A DNA stretch of 64,000 nucleotides, taken from NCBI GenBank assembly GCA_026419785.1, contig JAODTK010005619.1, forward strand, positions 186,001 to 250,000. The letters are read 5' to 3'. Under the pieces are notes generated by a model, which was given only the letters and a program-made list of their open reading frames with translations, searched no databases and was not told the DNA's origin. Positions 30,260 to 41,954 of this stretch are shown in pieces (position 1 is the stretch's first letter; every line of letters begins with the position of its first letter). The stretch is from Sclerodactyla briareus (taxonomy: Eukaryota > Echinodermata > Holothuroidea > Dendrochirotida > Sclerodactylidae). A program made the position numbers and the translations under genes.

Positions 30260-33200
30260 TATCTGAAGACGATTTGGAGGAGGAAGTAGAGATGTGCCAC
30301 ATCCGATGCCCCAAGGTCCTTGATACGAGCGTGGAATCATCATCGGATGAAGAAGTTCTCGCAATGCTTGAAACAAACAAAGACCGGGTAAGAGTAAATG
30401 TTGTTAAAAAAAACCTTTGGGCAAAAATATGGGGAAATTTGAGCAGAAAAGCTCTTTCAATCAAATGCCCAAAATAACACAACTTTTGGGGCATGCGGTA
30501 GTGCTTCCCCCTGTGCCACTGAGTCGGGCAAGAGAAAATCTGCCCCGGCCCTAAATTTCCACATTATCAAAATTCAAATGAGGTACGACGACGCACGCGC
30601 CTTTCCCTATCATAACCAAAAAAAAAAAAAATTATATAGGCTACCTTTCTATCAGTTCTACCTGTAATATGTTTTGAGGACAGTTTAAAACCTTACAATT
30701 TGAGGGAAATTGGAGCTAAAAGTATTGGTACTCCAATGGAAACGAATAGTAACAAACTAACAATCAACAGAGCATGTCAATTCCGAATTAAACAACATGG
30801 TTTTCGTACACTATACAAAAAAAAGTTTGTTTCCATTTATCATAACTTGTAGTGGAGCTGTTTTTGCTAGGTAAAATACAATCAAGGTTGTGTAATACAA
30901 ATGTTGTTTGACTCCAGGTTTTGGGTGTAATGGCCATTAGTTTGGCCATTTTGAAGGTCAAATTCACAAAATATTTTTTCTTCTTATCTTGACATGTTCT
31001 CTAGAAAGAGAAGAAGAAAAAAAGAGTCAGGCAGCGGTCCGGTCCTCCTTTACTGACATTTTGAAGGAGAAATTCGATGGGAAAAAGCAGGCTCCTCTCT
31101 TCAGTGGACGCTGCCCACCGAACCTGACCAAGTCGCCAAAGAAGAGTGTCAAGAGAACAGTGTTCCCCTCCTCTGAGGGGATGCCAGTCAGCCCAGACCA
31201 TAAAGCGGCTGAAGAAGGAGGTTCAGGAGCTGACGGACCTGGACCGTCAACTGCAGCGAGCGCTGCTCAAGAAGATTTGGTGCGATGATGATGCTTCAGG
31301 TACAAGCAGTAAGCCTAAGCTACTGAACTTGCTATGATTTTGTACAGGGACCAAACTTGGTCTGAAACAGAAAAGTGAACATCTGAACTCTGAAGACAAC
31401 TTGCAGATAACATGCCTCAATCTATTGTGAAATGCGTATTTGTATCAACCCATCTACATGCCTGTTTCATTATCTGGTGATTTTTAAGTTTTTTTCAGAA
31501 TGCAGTTTTTTAACGTTATTTTACAGTGAATTTGGTCCCATTCCACATAGTTATAATGGAATCTGTCAATTTGTACATGCACAAGTTCTGCGAAATCATG
31601 TCGATCAAATTTACCGATGTGCTGCTTCGTAGTAAACATAAAAATGTTTCTCTCATGTCCTGCAGTGTTAGAATGAAATATTGAAATTTTTAGTTTCGCA
31701 TTTACTTGGAAAATAATTTGTAGGCCTGCAGTGTACAGTATATGTCATTTTCTTGCAACTGCAAAGTGGTTTCACAACTGCACTTCTTTTCATACTGTAT
31801 GTAGCTTCCCTCTGGTCTGCTAAACATCAGCTTTCGAGATCAAAAACAGAAAAAGTGTCCCCAGCACTGCTCGGAAGTTGGCTGCAACAGGAGCAACACC
31901 AGCATCTGCTTCAACGTCTGCTGCCACTGATGAGCAGGTGTACGACATTGAAGATGGCAAGGTGATCAATATTCCCTCACTGTACATGGGCAAGTGTTGC
32001 CCTTTAAGGTTTCAGTACCAGTTGTCACCCACCATTCTAGCAAGGAATCATAATAAAAATGTCTATGGTTGGGAAATGCTTGCCAAAATGAATCAGGAGT
32101 ATAGTACCGTTTTCTGTTCTGTCGGATAGGCTTTGCCATCAGACCATAGATATACCATTAGGACAAAAAATAATAATAAAAAAATCCTAATTGCTGAAAT
32201 TACCAAACATCAAGTTTTTAGCTCAATTACGGCCTCAAACCAGCTGTGATCTGCAAACTACAATAATATTCATCTCTGCTAATATTTTCAGACAGAAAGC
32301 CCTCCTTTATCTTAAGCCCTTGCCAGGTCTACAATCAACGTTTGATCCACTACGTTCAGAGCAACCTGACAAAAAATTGTTGAATGGGGAGCCCCTCTGG
32401 CCCTCACTATGTTTCTTTGCTAATCCTTGCATTTTCAACCCTGGTAGATGATCTCTTCTTCCCGGTGGTTTAGAGATTCCTTCGTCATAAGTTTCATCTA
32501 ATTTTGTTCAATCATCCAAGTACTCCTACTGCACAGGTTTTGATTAGTGAATTAGCTAGTATTATTTATTCATGACCTGCAGTTTAGGGAGGTGTTCAAA
32601 AATTTCAGGTCATGTTAATAGCTGAGCTACTGTTATTACATGAACTTTTTCTCCTGCGGATGTGATATTGTCATTTCAAAGTATCCAGCAAAATTTTGGC
32701 CCAGTTAAAACTTCTTTTTCAACTTTTTTTTGCTGCAGGTTCTCCTTGGTGAAAGTATCTCCTTGCTGTTGAAGAGATGGCAGGGCCTCAAGCGGCAGAC
32801 GAAGCCGTCACTATTTGTCAAAAACTTGGCAGTGGCTGTGTGGGGCACAGAGATCCTAAAAGAACGATCTTTGGAGGGTAAACCGAGCCCAAGGTTTCCT
32901 GGCAGGGACCCAAAGCCAGCCCCCCCTTAAAAACGCCAACAAAGTGGATGTTGTCAGGAGTAAGTTTCAATTTTATCGATTGTGGAGTATAAGTTTGAAA
33001 CAATGCCCATCACCTGTGCACTTTAGGCTCAGCTCACTCTGACAGCAGAAAACATAAAAACATAAAACAAATCTGTTTTTTGTGTGTTTCGCTCCATTTC
33101 CTGCACAAGGCAGAGCACGCAAACAAGGAACTGTTGCAAAATAAACCATTTTACCTGGTTCAGAACCCAAAACTGCCCCAGTCAGGTGTTTCATGATATA

Positions 33201-34280
33201 ACAGCCATTGGCAGAAGCCTATAATTTGTTTCGCAAAATAAACATGTTTGGGAAACAGTGTCGTCTGGTTTTTGTACAACGTACATGGAAGGCCAAGAGC
33301 ATGAAACATTGTTTCCTGGTTTTTGCCTTCTGTGGCTGTGTCACGGTGCATTGGGCTTGAGAATGTAATTAGGCAAACCTAAGTATGAGAGTTATGCGTG
33401 TTTAATAATATTAATATCCAGTTCTTATATAGTGCTCTGTCACTGCTGTATCACAGCTTTATCAAAACGCTACACGGATATTACTCGTGATCATTAGTGA
33501 CTTTTCAAAACCAGCACTTATCAACGTGTGCATCTCCAACTGTTCGCTCTCAACGCACCAAACTACTATGGTGCGACACTTCATCCTGTCCCGTTGGCGA
33601 CATCCCAATAGAGACAAACACATGCAGCGCTCTAGTGATTATTAGTCCGGAGCTCTACTGACTGAGCTAATCCGCCATAAGTTTCTCACTAGCAGTAGCA
33701 GGATATCTTTTGAATGGTGGGTAAATCGATTGAAATTTTATTGGAGCACTAGGGTCAAGTTCACTCGAATCAGTACCAGAATTTGCTACAGTTATCACTA
33801 CAGTTTGACTGAACTAGCTGCCAGACCCCTGCAATTCTTTAACCGTAGCCTACATGGGAACTAGCACTATAGGTTATGACAAGCATCCACAAGCAAATCT
33901 AACCCTTGCAGGCAATACAGTATCACCTGCAAATCAAACCTGACAGTCTCTTTCACTGGTGTACCTCCACAGTCCTGTCCTGAGTTATATAGCATACAGT
34001 ACAGTAGGTTGGGCATGATAAAAAACATTGGCAGAGTGGCATCACACCAAACAAGTTCTGGCAAATTTCTCCTGATTATAACCTCACAACACATTTCTTC
34101 TCAGGCTTGTGACTTTGTTTTATTTTTGTTACAGAATGCTACGAAGGCCATTTAGATTCGGTTTCCATGAGCCCTGAGAAGAGAGCTCTAGAGAAAAAGA
34201 AATTCAACCACCGTCTTGGGGAGAAGATCCAGGATATCACACGCTGCATACAAAGGAAGCAGACGAAAGACGATGTTTGA
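30260..34280 (+). CDS. BEN-domain protein, five exons, 5' exon missing
   Basis: BEN domains bind DNA or chromatin factors. Exons inferred: 30260-30387 (acidic, EDDLEEEVEM and SSSDEEVLAML), 31005-31299 (FTDILKEKFDGKK, then a likely coiled coil from IKRLKKEVQELTDLDRQL to LLKKIW), 31831-31961 (TARKLAATGATPAS linker, YDIEDGK), 32739-32959 (BEN core VLLGESISLLLKRW, PSLFVKNLAVAVWGTEILKE) and 34135-34280 (CYEGHLDSVSM, EKKKFNHRLGEKIQD, stop). Phases fit at exon 2-3 (phase 1, completing Ala), 3-4 (0) and 4-5 (1). The upstream exon with the start codon was not found. About 300 residues are visible. Frame corrections are needed near an A-rich tract at 31005-31030, near 31200 and at a C run near 32920. 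Nuclear role is inferred from the family. Confidence 0.75.
33402..33678 (-). mobile_element. tRNA-derived SINE in the last intron of the BEN gene
   Basis: On the minus strand it begins atggcggattagctcagtca, a tRNA-like head with A box followed by gtagagctccgg. It ends with gcactatataagaac followed by an ATT-rich tail at 33402. Head and tail match the SINE at 12041-12420 in layout. Confidence 0.6.
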
Positions 34281-34369
34281 AGTCTGTCCTCGTTTGCCCA
34301 CCCCCTCGACATTTAGATTTCAGGCTTTCAAGGGATCTATGCAGTCGTTTTTTTTGTCTTGCCTGAACA

Positions 34370-35260
34370 AAGTTCAGGAGTAAGAGACTTAGCGATTACT
34401 TTGTCATGAGTGCGTGTGTGTTTGTGTGTCCCACTTTTTCCTTAGCAGGAATTTCTTGGAAATGGTAAGACCAATTTTGATGAAATGAAATTTTGTATGT
34501 AGTATCTGAGTTGGGTGGACACGATCTGAAAAGATTATAGGCGCAAAAGTTACTAATTAAGTGGATAATTACCTATTTTATGTCATTCATAATTTAGACT
34601 TTTTAGCAAGATTTAAGGACGATCGAACCGTAGGTGCTATGGTGACTTGGTTTTGCACATAGGTTGTAGAATATAAGGTAGATGAACTGATTATAGATTT
34701 TCAGCATGAAATATGCTAATTAAGTTGCATAATTTGCATGAAAAGTTTGGAGCTAAGGGTAAACCATACCTACCAGGTTTTATGCAAATGCAACTTAATT
34801 AGCATATTTCACGCTGAAAATCTAATCATGGGTTCAGGGTCACTGGAGGTCATTAAATGTGTCTAATTTGCATAATTTATGCATAATTTTGAAGTTTGCA
34901 AGATTTTCATGAAACTTTCTGAGATTTTCAACTTAGACTGGAGTTCATTCAGTGTGTCTTTTTGGGCATGATTATCCAAATTTTCCAAATTCCAAGTTCG
35001 TTTGATGGGTATAATCTACCTTAGTCCCCCAAAATATTAACATTAACTTGAGTCACTGGGGGGTATTCAGTTTGTGTAATTTGCATTCATGCAAATGTAT
35101 TAAGTGTGGTCCACTCATTGGTCCTGAGATATCGTACTACTGGATAACAATGGTCAATTAACGTTGAATATTGTGTCTAATTTGCATAATTTAGGCAATT
35201 TCAGTAATATTTCCACAAAGCTTGTACTCCTTTGGTGGACATGGTCAATAATCAGTCCTT
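34370..35260 (+). repeat. Dispersed AT-rich repeat, second copy
   Basis: Shares phrases with 13980-14393 and 15520-15860: ggtcactggaggtcatta, gtctaatttgcataatttatgc and gattttcatgaaa. A hairpin is possible: tgctaattaagttgcat near 34709 and its approximate inverse near 34788. This intact copy shows the target context of the element at 14394-15519. No coding potential. Confidence 0.6.
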
Positions 35261-35970
35261 ATAAATTTGGTGTACTGCTTTTCAATGACAGATGAAAATT
35301 TGACAGAGTAACTAGCTATTATCCTGATTTACCCTAAAAAGTAGTGTGGTAAGGTTAACATAAAAGAACACATGCTGTTTTCAATTCTTCATTGAAACTA
35401 TTGTTCGCTACTTATGTGTGTTGATATTTCCTACATCTGTTTTCAACCTCTATTCTGTATTCCGTGAATAAGATAGTACTGCATTTATACTCTTTATCAA
35501 ACGTATGGTGTACAGCTTTTTAATGACGGATCAAAATTTGACAAAGTAACTTTGCTGACAATTGTTGGTCATGTTAGCTACTGTAAATATTCTATTATGC
35601 ATTACTGTTTGTATATTCATTTTATGGGTATGTGGCAAATTGGGCATTTCATTATCCTGATTCACCTTGAAAAGCAGTGTGGTTAGGTCAACATAAAAGA
35701 ACAACATGCTGTTTTCAACTCTTCATTAAAACTATTGTTGATACTTACGTGTGCTGGTATTTCCTATATCTCAACCTCTATTCTGTATTCCGTGAATAAG
35801 ATAGTACTGCATTTATACTCTTTATCAAACGTATGGTGTACAGCTTTTTAATGACAGATCCAAGTTTGACAAAGTAACCTTGCTGACAATCGCTGGTCAT
35901 GTTAGCTACTGTAAATATTCTATTATGCATTACTGTAGTATTCTTTTTACAGGTATGTGGCAAATTGGGC
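35260..35970 (+). repeat. Tandem repeat, about 328-bp unit, two to three copies
   Basis: The phrase aatgacagatgaaaatttgaca (35283) recurs as aatgacggatcaaaatttgaca (35522) and aatgacagatccaagtttgaca (35850). Between the second and third, spacing is about 328 bp, with near-identical internal text (ttagctactgtaaatattctattatgcatt twice). The first unit lacks roughly 90 bp of this. Confidence 0.8.
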
Positions 35971-36771
35971 ATTGCTTAGTGTGGATTTAGATTTTTTCTC
36001 TTATTAGTAATTTCAACATTATAACATTGGTAACTTTTTCAGTATAGCATTGAACATCAGGCTGGAAGTTTTTCATTCCAAAAGAAAACTTTCTGCAGTA
36101 GAAACTTATATAACCCAACAAGTACAATGGTCATATAAACATGACTTCTGCTATTTTGGTGCCTTATAGTTGGTATATTGAGGAAAACCAAACCTCTGAC
36201 CAAATTCAGCCCATGTGGGTATGAAAATAAGACTATTCTGATATTGCGCAATGTGTCCTGTGAATCACAGGGGTAACCACTGGACCCTGTGTAATACAAA
36301 GTACATGCAAAATATGTACTTTAACAAACCTTGCGATAAACAACTAGCAGTGGGATAGAGTACCCTCGCATTGTTACTCACATGATGTCGACAATTAGAA
36401 TGAAATGCATTTAAGTAAAATATACAACTCAACATTGCAACATGCTAAAACTGTCAAATTGTGGTTGTGTGGTTTTAACATGTCCTCTTTTTATCTGTGC
36501 CAGTAGATCTGTTGCATGACCTTTTTCACTTTTTACAGTAACCAAAATTTCCATTTATAACAGTTTACTTTCACATATTGCCTTCAAAGCTTTCATATAT
36601 TAAGAATGTTAAGAAATGAAACTTGTTTGAAAACAGGGTTACTTTTATTCATTGTTGTCTTGTTCACAGTTGTTAATGTTCCTTTGTGATTCAAGCATCC
36701 TGATAGCATCTATTTTCAGACATAACATACTACCAGCTCTTGGACTGGTCAGAAGCAGGCAGTTCCAGAGT

Positions 36772-36880
36772 GGTCCTATTGAGCAGGTCCAGAGCAATCC
36801 CATTAAACTGGTCCAGAGCAATCCCATTAAACTGGTCCAGAGCGGTCCCATTGAACTGGTCCAGAGCAGTCCCATTGAAT
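36772..36880 (+). repeat. 24-bp minisatellite, about 4.5 copies
   Basis: Consecutive 24-bp units of the form ggtcccattgaactggtccagagc, with few substitutions. Since 24 is divisible by three, all frames stay open on both strands, which explains several short overlapping open frames here. Confidence 0.9.
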
Positions 36881-36889
36881 TCCCAATTT

Positions 36890-37370
36890 TTCCCCAAATC
36901 TGACCCTCGATTTACATTAAAAACAATACGGTTCATGTACTCCTCATAAAAAAGCTGCATACCGAGTTTCAACCTGATCGGACCAGGCATTCTTGACTTA
37001 TCTGGTTAACAAGATTTTCCAGACTTTGACCTCTCTTGACCTCAGTTGACCTTTGACCCGACCCCAAAACAATAGGAATCATGTACTCATTGTGGGAAAC
37101 CCATATACCAAGTATGACTTGATCCATCCAAGTGGGGTCGAGTTATCTTTAATGAGCTAAAATTATGACTTATAATTTCCATTTTTTCCCCAAATCTGAC
37201 CCTCGATTTACATTAAAAACAATACGGTTCATGTACTCCTCATAAGAGAGCTGCATACCGAAAACAATAGAGATCATGTACTCATTATGGGGAGCCCATA
37301 TACAAGTATGAACTTGATCCATCCAAGCGGGGTGAGGTTATCGGGTTAACAAGGTTAGGCATCACACACA
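36890..37370 (+). repeat. Two diverged 300-bp satellite units
   Basis: The phrase ccccaaatctgaccctcgat occurs at about 36893 and 37190, followed each time by acattaaaaacaatacggtt and catgtactcctcataa. Layout matches the monomer of the array at 17510-19690. Confidence 0.75.
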
Positions 37371-37421
37371 CACTGTCATGACTGCATAGATTCCTTTCCA
37401 TAGAGTCCATAGAGTCCATTC

Positions 37422-37800
37422 GTGACTGATTTTTGGACTCAGAACTTTGTCATTTCCATGGGGGCTGAGCGATTACAGCCAACCAATCGAAAGGTGTCGC
37501 GGTTGTTATCAATTGAAACACTCACTTCGGCACAAGAGACTACAAAAAACCACCTACTCAGATTCATTCGTGAATTAGATGCTATCGCCATTAAAAAGTT
37601 TTTGAGATTCTGTACAGGGTCCGACCTATTGACATGTGAGTCAATAGTGGTTTGATTCAATGAGAGGAATGGACTGTCACGTCATCCAGTTGCCCACACA
37701 TGTGGATGTATCTTAGCACTCTCAGTCACTTATGACAATTACCCAAATTTCAAAGTGAATTCCGGGCAGTGCGGGAGAGTGTGTTTGGATCATGGACATT
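37422..37800 (+). pseudogene. HECT-type E3 ligase C-lobe fragment
   Basis: The plus-strand frame reads FIRELDAIAIKKFLRFCTGSD, then after one in-frame TGA continues RNGLSRHPVAHTCGCI and VTYDNYPNF, and with a frame change EFRAVRESVFGSW. This is the end of a HECT domain: the FLRFxTGS segment and the AHTC motif whose cysteine would accept ubiquitin. Similar HECT tails occur in many multicopy, probably transposon-associated genes of fish and marine invertebrates. The N-lobe is absent, so this is a fragment or last exon of a broken copy. Confidence 0.6.
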
Positions 37801-38557
37801 GTTTAGGGCACTAATGTTGCATGTGCTCCTCTCATGCAGTTTACAGTTTCTCAGCATTTGTATTGTCAGCACTTTCGAGTAAGACAATGCAGAGAGGTAG
37901 ACTTATCCTGTTCTGTTCAGCCATTCTCAATGAGAAGAAATTGACTTTGTTAGGCAAATTTTATTTCAGTGGGGGACCCACACATAGGTTTCCATGCATG
38001 ACTCACACATGTATTAAACTCTGTGGATGTACTCATAGTATTCTTACAATGCAGAGACTTGCAGCTGGATCTGGTTCACTATTGGTTCACAAAGGTTGGT
38101 TACTGATCTGAGCAACGGTGACTGCCCTATCACCCAGCACTATACCATGTCAATCAGTTCTGGATCCATGCGTTCTGTCCCCCTGACATATCCACTGCAT
38201 AGGTCTGTGGGTGCATAAAAGTGTCGGAAGGAATTTACTATGAAAATGGGGTAAGGAGTTTTGATTGAACATAAGAACATAATGGTGTTAGAATAGTGTA
38301 CCTTTATTTGGACTTACAGTATCTACATTAGTAATATGATTCAAGGAACCATGAAGCCTGAAAGGTATTCTTAATGAGCACCCTCATGGTTCTGTCATCA
38401 TGCACATGTAATTGTTTTAGTGTCGTTTCTCTCTCGATCTGCTAAGCCTAGAGCAGTTTGTTTATACCATTCGATGTTTATGTGATGTTTTATCCTTCAA
38501 GAGATAAGTTGTTCAACAAACGATAATACATGTATGACTCATTTCACTCTGCCAACA

Positions 38558-38731
38558 TGTTATGGGCCCAGGTACGTTGTTCACGTGACTGTGTGAAGTA
38601 CATTGTAACCGCAGTGTACTGTGTAACTCATTAACTGCGAGCTCGCATTGTGTGTGAACTGATACTGAAATTTGTCTGATCTTGTGAAGTGCTGTATTTC
38701 GCAGAACCACTACTCTGTGTGCAAATCGAGG
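38558..38731 (+). repeat. Possible LTR or leader upstream of the copia-type gag
   Basis: The sequence starting TGTTATGGGCCC at 38558 resembles the opening of copia LTRs and lies about 175 bp before the gag start. No second LTR was found in the window, so the call rests on position and first bases only. Confidence 0.3.
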
Positions 38732-39410
38732 ATGGCGTCTGAAGTTAGACCCTCTGTTGTTATTTCATTGAATGGCACAAACTATCCTACATGGAAGGTG
38801 CAGTGTAGGATGGCCCTAATGAAGGATGGCCTGTGGAGTATTGCTGACGGTACCAAGGTTGCCCCTCCTGCTAAAGCAGATGCTGCTGGTTATAGAAAGT
38901 TTGTTACTAGACGGGACAAAGCATTGGCGATTATTGTATTGTCCATCGATTTGAAACTGCTCTACCTGATTGGAGACCCAGTCGATCTCATTGCAGTATG
39001 GAAGCAGCTAGCGGATCAGTTCCAAAAGAAGTCATGGGCTAACAAGCTAGGACTTAGAAGGAAACTGTACTCCCTGCGATTGAAGGCTGGAGGGTCGGTC
39101 CAAGAACACATCAAAGAAATGACTGATGTCTTTTGACTCGCTGTCGGTGATCAGGGATCCGATGACAGAGGAGGACCGTGTCGTTCATTTACTAGCCAGT
39201 CTGCCAGATGCTTTAAACATGTTGGTAACAGCGTTAGAGGCAAACTCAGAAGTTCCAAAAATGGAGTCGGTAACGGGAAGACTTCTCCACAAGGAACGCA
39301 AGATGAAGGACCGGGAAGCCTGTAGTTCAAAGGATCAGGAGGTCTTCTTCACGAAACAGAAGAAAGGAAGACAGAAGGGTCCACACTGTTACAAGGCTCG
39401 TATTTGGTAA
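38732..39410 (+). pseudogene. Ty1/copia-type gag remnant
   Basis: ATG at 38732 opens a Gag beginning MASEVRPSVVISLNGTNYPTW, the 'L-GxNYxxWK' opening of copia Gag proteins, then GLWSIADGTK, KALAIIVLSID and VWKQLADQFQKKSWANKL. A frame change near 39130 links to FDSLSVIRDPMTEEDRVVHLL, SLPDALNMLVTALEAN and a basic stretch ending CYKARIW where the zinc knuckle should be. No protease, integrase or RT follows, so it is truncated at its 3' side. Confidence 0.8.
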
Positions 39411-39429
39411 AAGGTTGATCAAATGGAGT

Positions 39430-39620
39430 ACAGATGATCCCTTTTGCTTGGGGGTCCAGTTCAAAGGTCAACATGAGTCAAAGTCTGAAATCCTTGCTGA
39501 CGCAATAATTGTTCAATGCTAAGATGTAGAGGGCTCATACTTGGTATGTTGCTCGGCCATATGAAGTACATTAGTTCATCAGTATACCATTTTGGTATCA
39601 TTTTAAAGATAATTATCAAA
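39430..39620 (+). repeat. Diverged 300-bp satellite fragment
   Basis: Includes gggctcatacttggtatgttgctc and gtcaaagtctgaaatcctt, the reversed-strand phrases also seen at 21306-21540. The following open frames at 39720-40190 are not recognised. Confidence 0.5.
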
Positions 39621-40199
39621 GGTTGTCAGAGGTGAGTCAAGGAATCCGTTAAGCATTTTGGTTTTCTGATTCAAGTTAATCCGAGGTCATAAGAAGTAAG
39701 AAATCAGGCCAAAATAGCATTACGCTAGCCACACAGGCATATTTTTCAACAGATTCCAACAAACCTTCGGACACATTTTGTTTTCTTTCAGGTCAGTGAC
39801 CATAAGACGGCCACGTGTTACGGCCCAACTAGAATTGTTTTGCCTGCAGTCACGTACGGTCATGCGACCACGTATGCAAATTTTGGCCGGCGACAGACGA
39901 CCGGAGTTGGAAGCGACATTGACGCGGATGATGCCCCTTTTTTCCTTGACGTGGGGGGCAGTGCTATGTCCCACGAACGTCGCCCAGGCCATCTTCCGTA
40001 TGTGGAAACAGAAAGGTTTCCAAAAAACCTTCAGTTCCACACATGTTCGCTAAACGGCTGCAACAATGGTAATTGGTTCTTTTTACAACCCTTGATCCTG
40101 TCAGAGTGTCAACAGAAGCAATGCATTGCAGTGGCTGCTACCTTATTTGCTGATAGCATGATGGTGAATGGATCAAAAGCAGAAAAATGAACTGAAACA

Positions 40200-40510
40200 C
40201 ACTAGCTTAGACTGCTTTAGCTCATGGAAGGACTCCATATTCTGCAAAACCTGCAAGCACTGGGTGCATAAGAGGTGTAGTCGAAGGAGGTTTGATCGCC
40301 GTTTTGAATTGAGTGTAAAAATTGTAGAGTTGAAGTTAGCGTACCTTTCATTCAGCCAGTGTCTGTGGTTATTGGCAATGACTCTCTGGAGTTGGTAAAT
40401 AAGTTCTGCTATTTAGGAGATTTTTGTGATTAGTGCATGGGGCTGGTGGGGTGGGGGAAAGTTCTGTGGCTGAATTAGAACAACTTTATTTAAAAACTTT
40501 GCTTGAGTTT
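40200..40510 (+). pseudogene. LINE polymerase fragment with a CCHC-like knuckle
   Basis: The plus strand encodes SIFCKTCKHWVHKRCS, a cysteine-histidine module seen in the C-terminal part of some LINE ORF2 proteins, then (other frame) DSLELVNKFCYLGDF, the 'LExVxxFCYLGD' motif, and then GGGVGESS. The three motifs occur in normal order, but frames are broken. Both flanks are lost. Confidence 0.65.
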
Positions 40511-41301
40511 GCCAGATTTGTGATGCACCAAACATTGCCCCTCCCACTGGAATTGTCAAACTCGTTTGCCGCCTTGTACTCGTCAAATAATTATCCCCCC
40601 CATCCACTGTCCATGGCTTCATCTCTGACTGACAGTGGCAGACAGAATACTAGGACTAGACAAGCGACTAAAGCACATAGGTCTAGATCTAACTCTAGAC
40701 CGATGCTGTAAATTTTAACAGCCTTGTGTCTGTTAGTCAGCATGCTAAATTCCATACTTCTCTTGAGAGTATTTATAGTGCATCTCCTGTCCATGTATGG
40801 TCAGATATCCATCATCATTCATCCTTTGCATCTGTTTCAGTTTATCTTCACTTTCATCATTTTACTAATGAGGTTATTTCATTAGCATTCATGAATGAGA
40901 TCAGGATAAATCTTGCTGTGAGTTGCATGTAGTCACAATGAGGCAATGTTGAATGTGACAAAGTTAGTAATGGAAGAATCAGAAAGTTACTGTTTAGTGA
41001 CATGAATGGTATTTAAATACAGTATAACCCACTTACAGTAAATGCTGGGTAAATGCTGTGAGGTCTTAAATAAAGACCCTTTAGTATAAAGTAGACAGTT
41101 GAATATCCACAAGGTTAGCATTTTGCAAACTGGTCAAAATTGACCCCTAGATGACCTTTGACCTCAAATTCCTGAACACCCTGTATGTACCATGTGTCAC
41201 TGATAATACTGACCTACTAACTAATACTGTTTCTTGAACATCCAATTCGAATCAAATGTTGACAGACTAATGGATAGATAGACAGACAGACATGGCCACA
41301 G

Positions 41302-41336
41302 TAGCTCACCCAGCATATGGCTGTGATGGTGAGCTA
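41302..41336. repeat. GGTGAGCTA hairpin of a dispersed repeat
   Basis: TAGCTCACC at 41302-41310 pairs with GGTGAGCTA at 41328-41336. A similar hairpin lies at 56111-56139. Together with adjoining gacagacaga simple sequence it looks like the end of a common dispersed repeat. Confidence 0.5.
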
Positions 41337-41492
41337 AAAATGCAACCTTTTCGGCCACTTTCAAGGAACTCTTAAAATATGCTAATGAACGAGTAAATAT
41401 TACTAATTGAATTGATTTATGATAACAAATGGATGCTGGAAGTACACTGCTGGAATACACAATTACTCCTTCAGATCGACCTCCCCTAGCAA

Positions 41493-41650
41493 TGTATATG
41501 TAATATACTATAATTATGTTTCTGATACGATTGTGTTATAGCGCCACCACGTTAAAGTTTTGAGAACGAGGAATACAACAGCATGAAACAGACGCCATCT
41601 TGTTTGTTATTAATTGACCTGTCTGTCATGAAAGGACACGACAGGAATGG
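41493..41650 (+). repeat. 5' LTR of the outer Gypsy element
   Basis: Starts TGTATATGTAATATAC and aligns in register with the 3' copy at 50501 over about 150 bp, with indels. The true end is uncertain because the 3' copy fades after about 50660. Confidence 0.6.
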
Positions 41651-41954
41651 CGACGACGAGGGGATCGTGAGTGACAAATTTCAGGGGATTTAAGGAAATC
41701 CTGCAAGACTGAAATTTTCGAGCACACTCGTTACAGATGACGATAAAGGAAACCCACCTTAGTATTGTTATGTTATTCACAGGCTAGGCTACATCACTGG
41801 GTTACGTGTATTAACGTACGTTACTAGCTTAGGTCAATGCAGTTATTGTACGTCGCGGAACTGATACCAATAGTATAGGAGTGACATTCAGCCGTGAAAT
41901 TGGAGTCAAAGGACCCTGTTTTGATGGTAAAGCAGTGATATGTAAACTGGAAAA

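Noticed and set aside
36645-36990. Four overlapping frames on both strands with 8-residue repeats
   Set aside because: All come from the 24-bp minisatellite, which keeps every frame open.
39720-40190. Opposing open frames of 106 and 116 codons
   Set aside because: Neither strand has a recognisable motif or splice context, so no gene is called.
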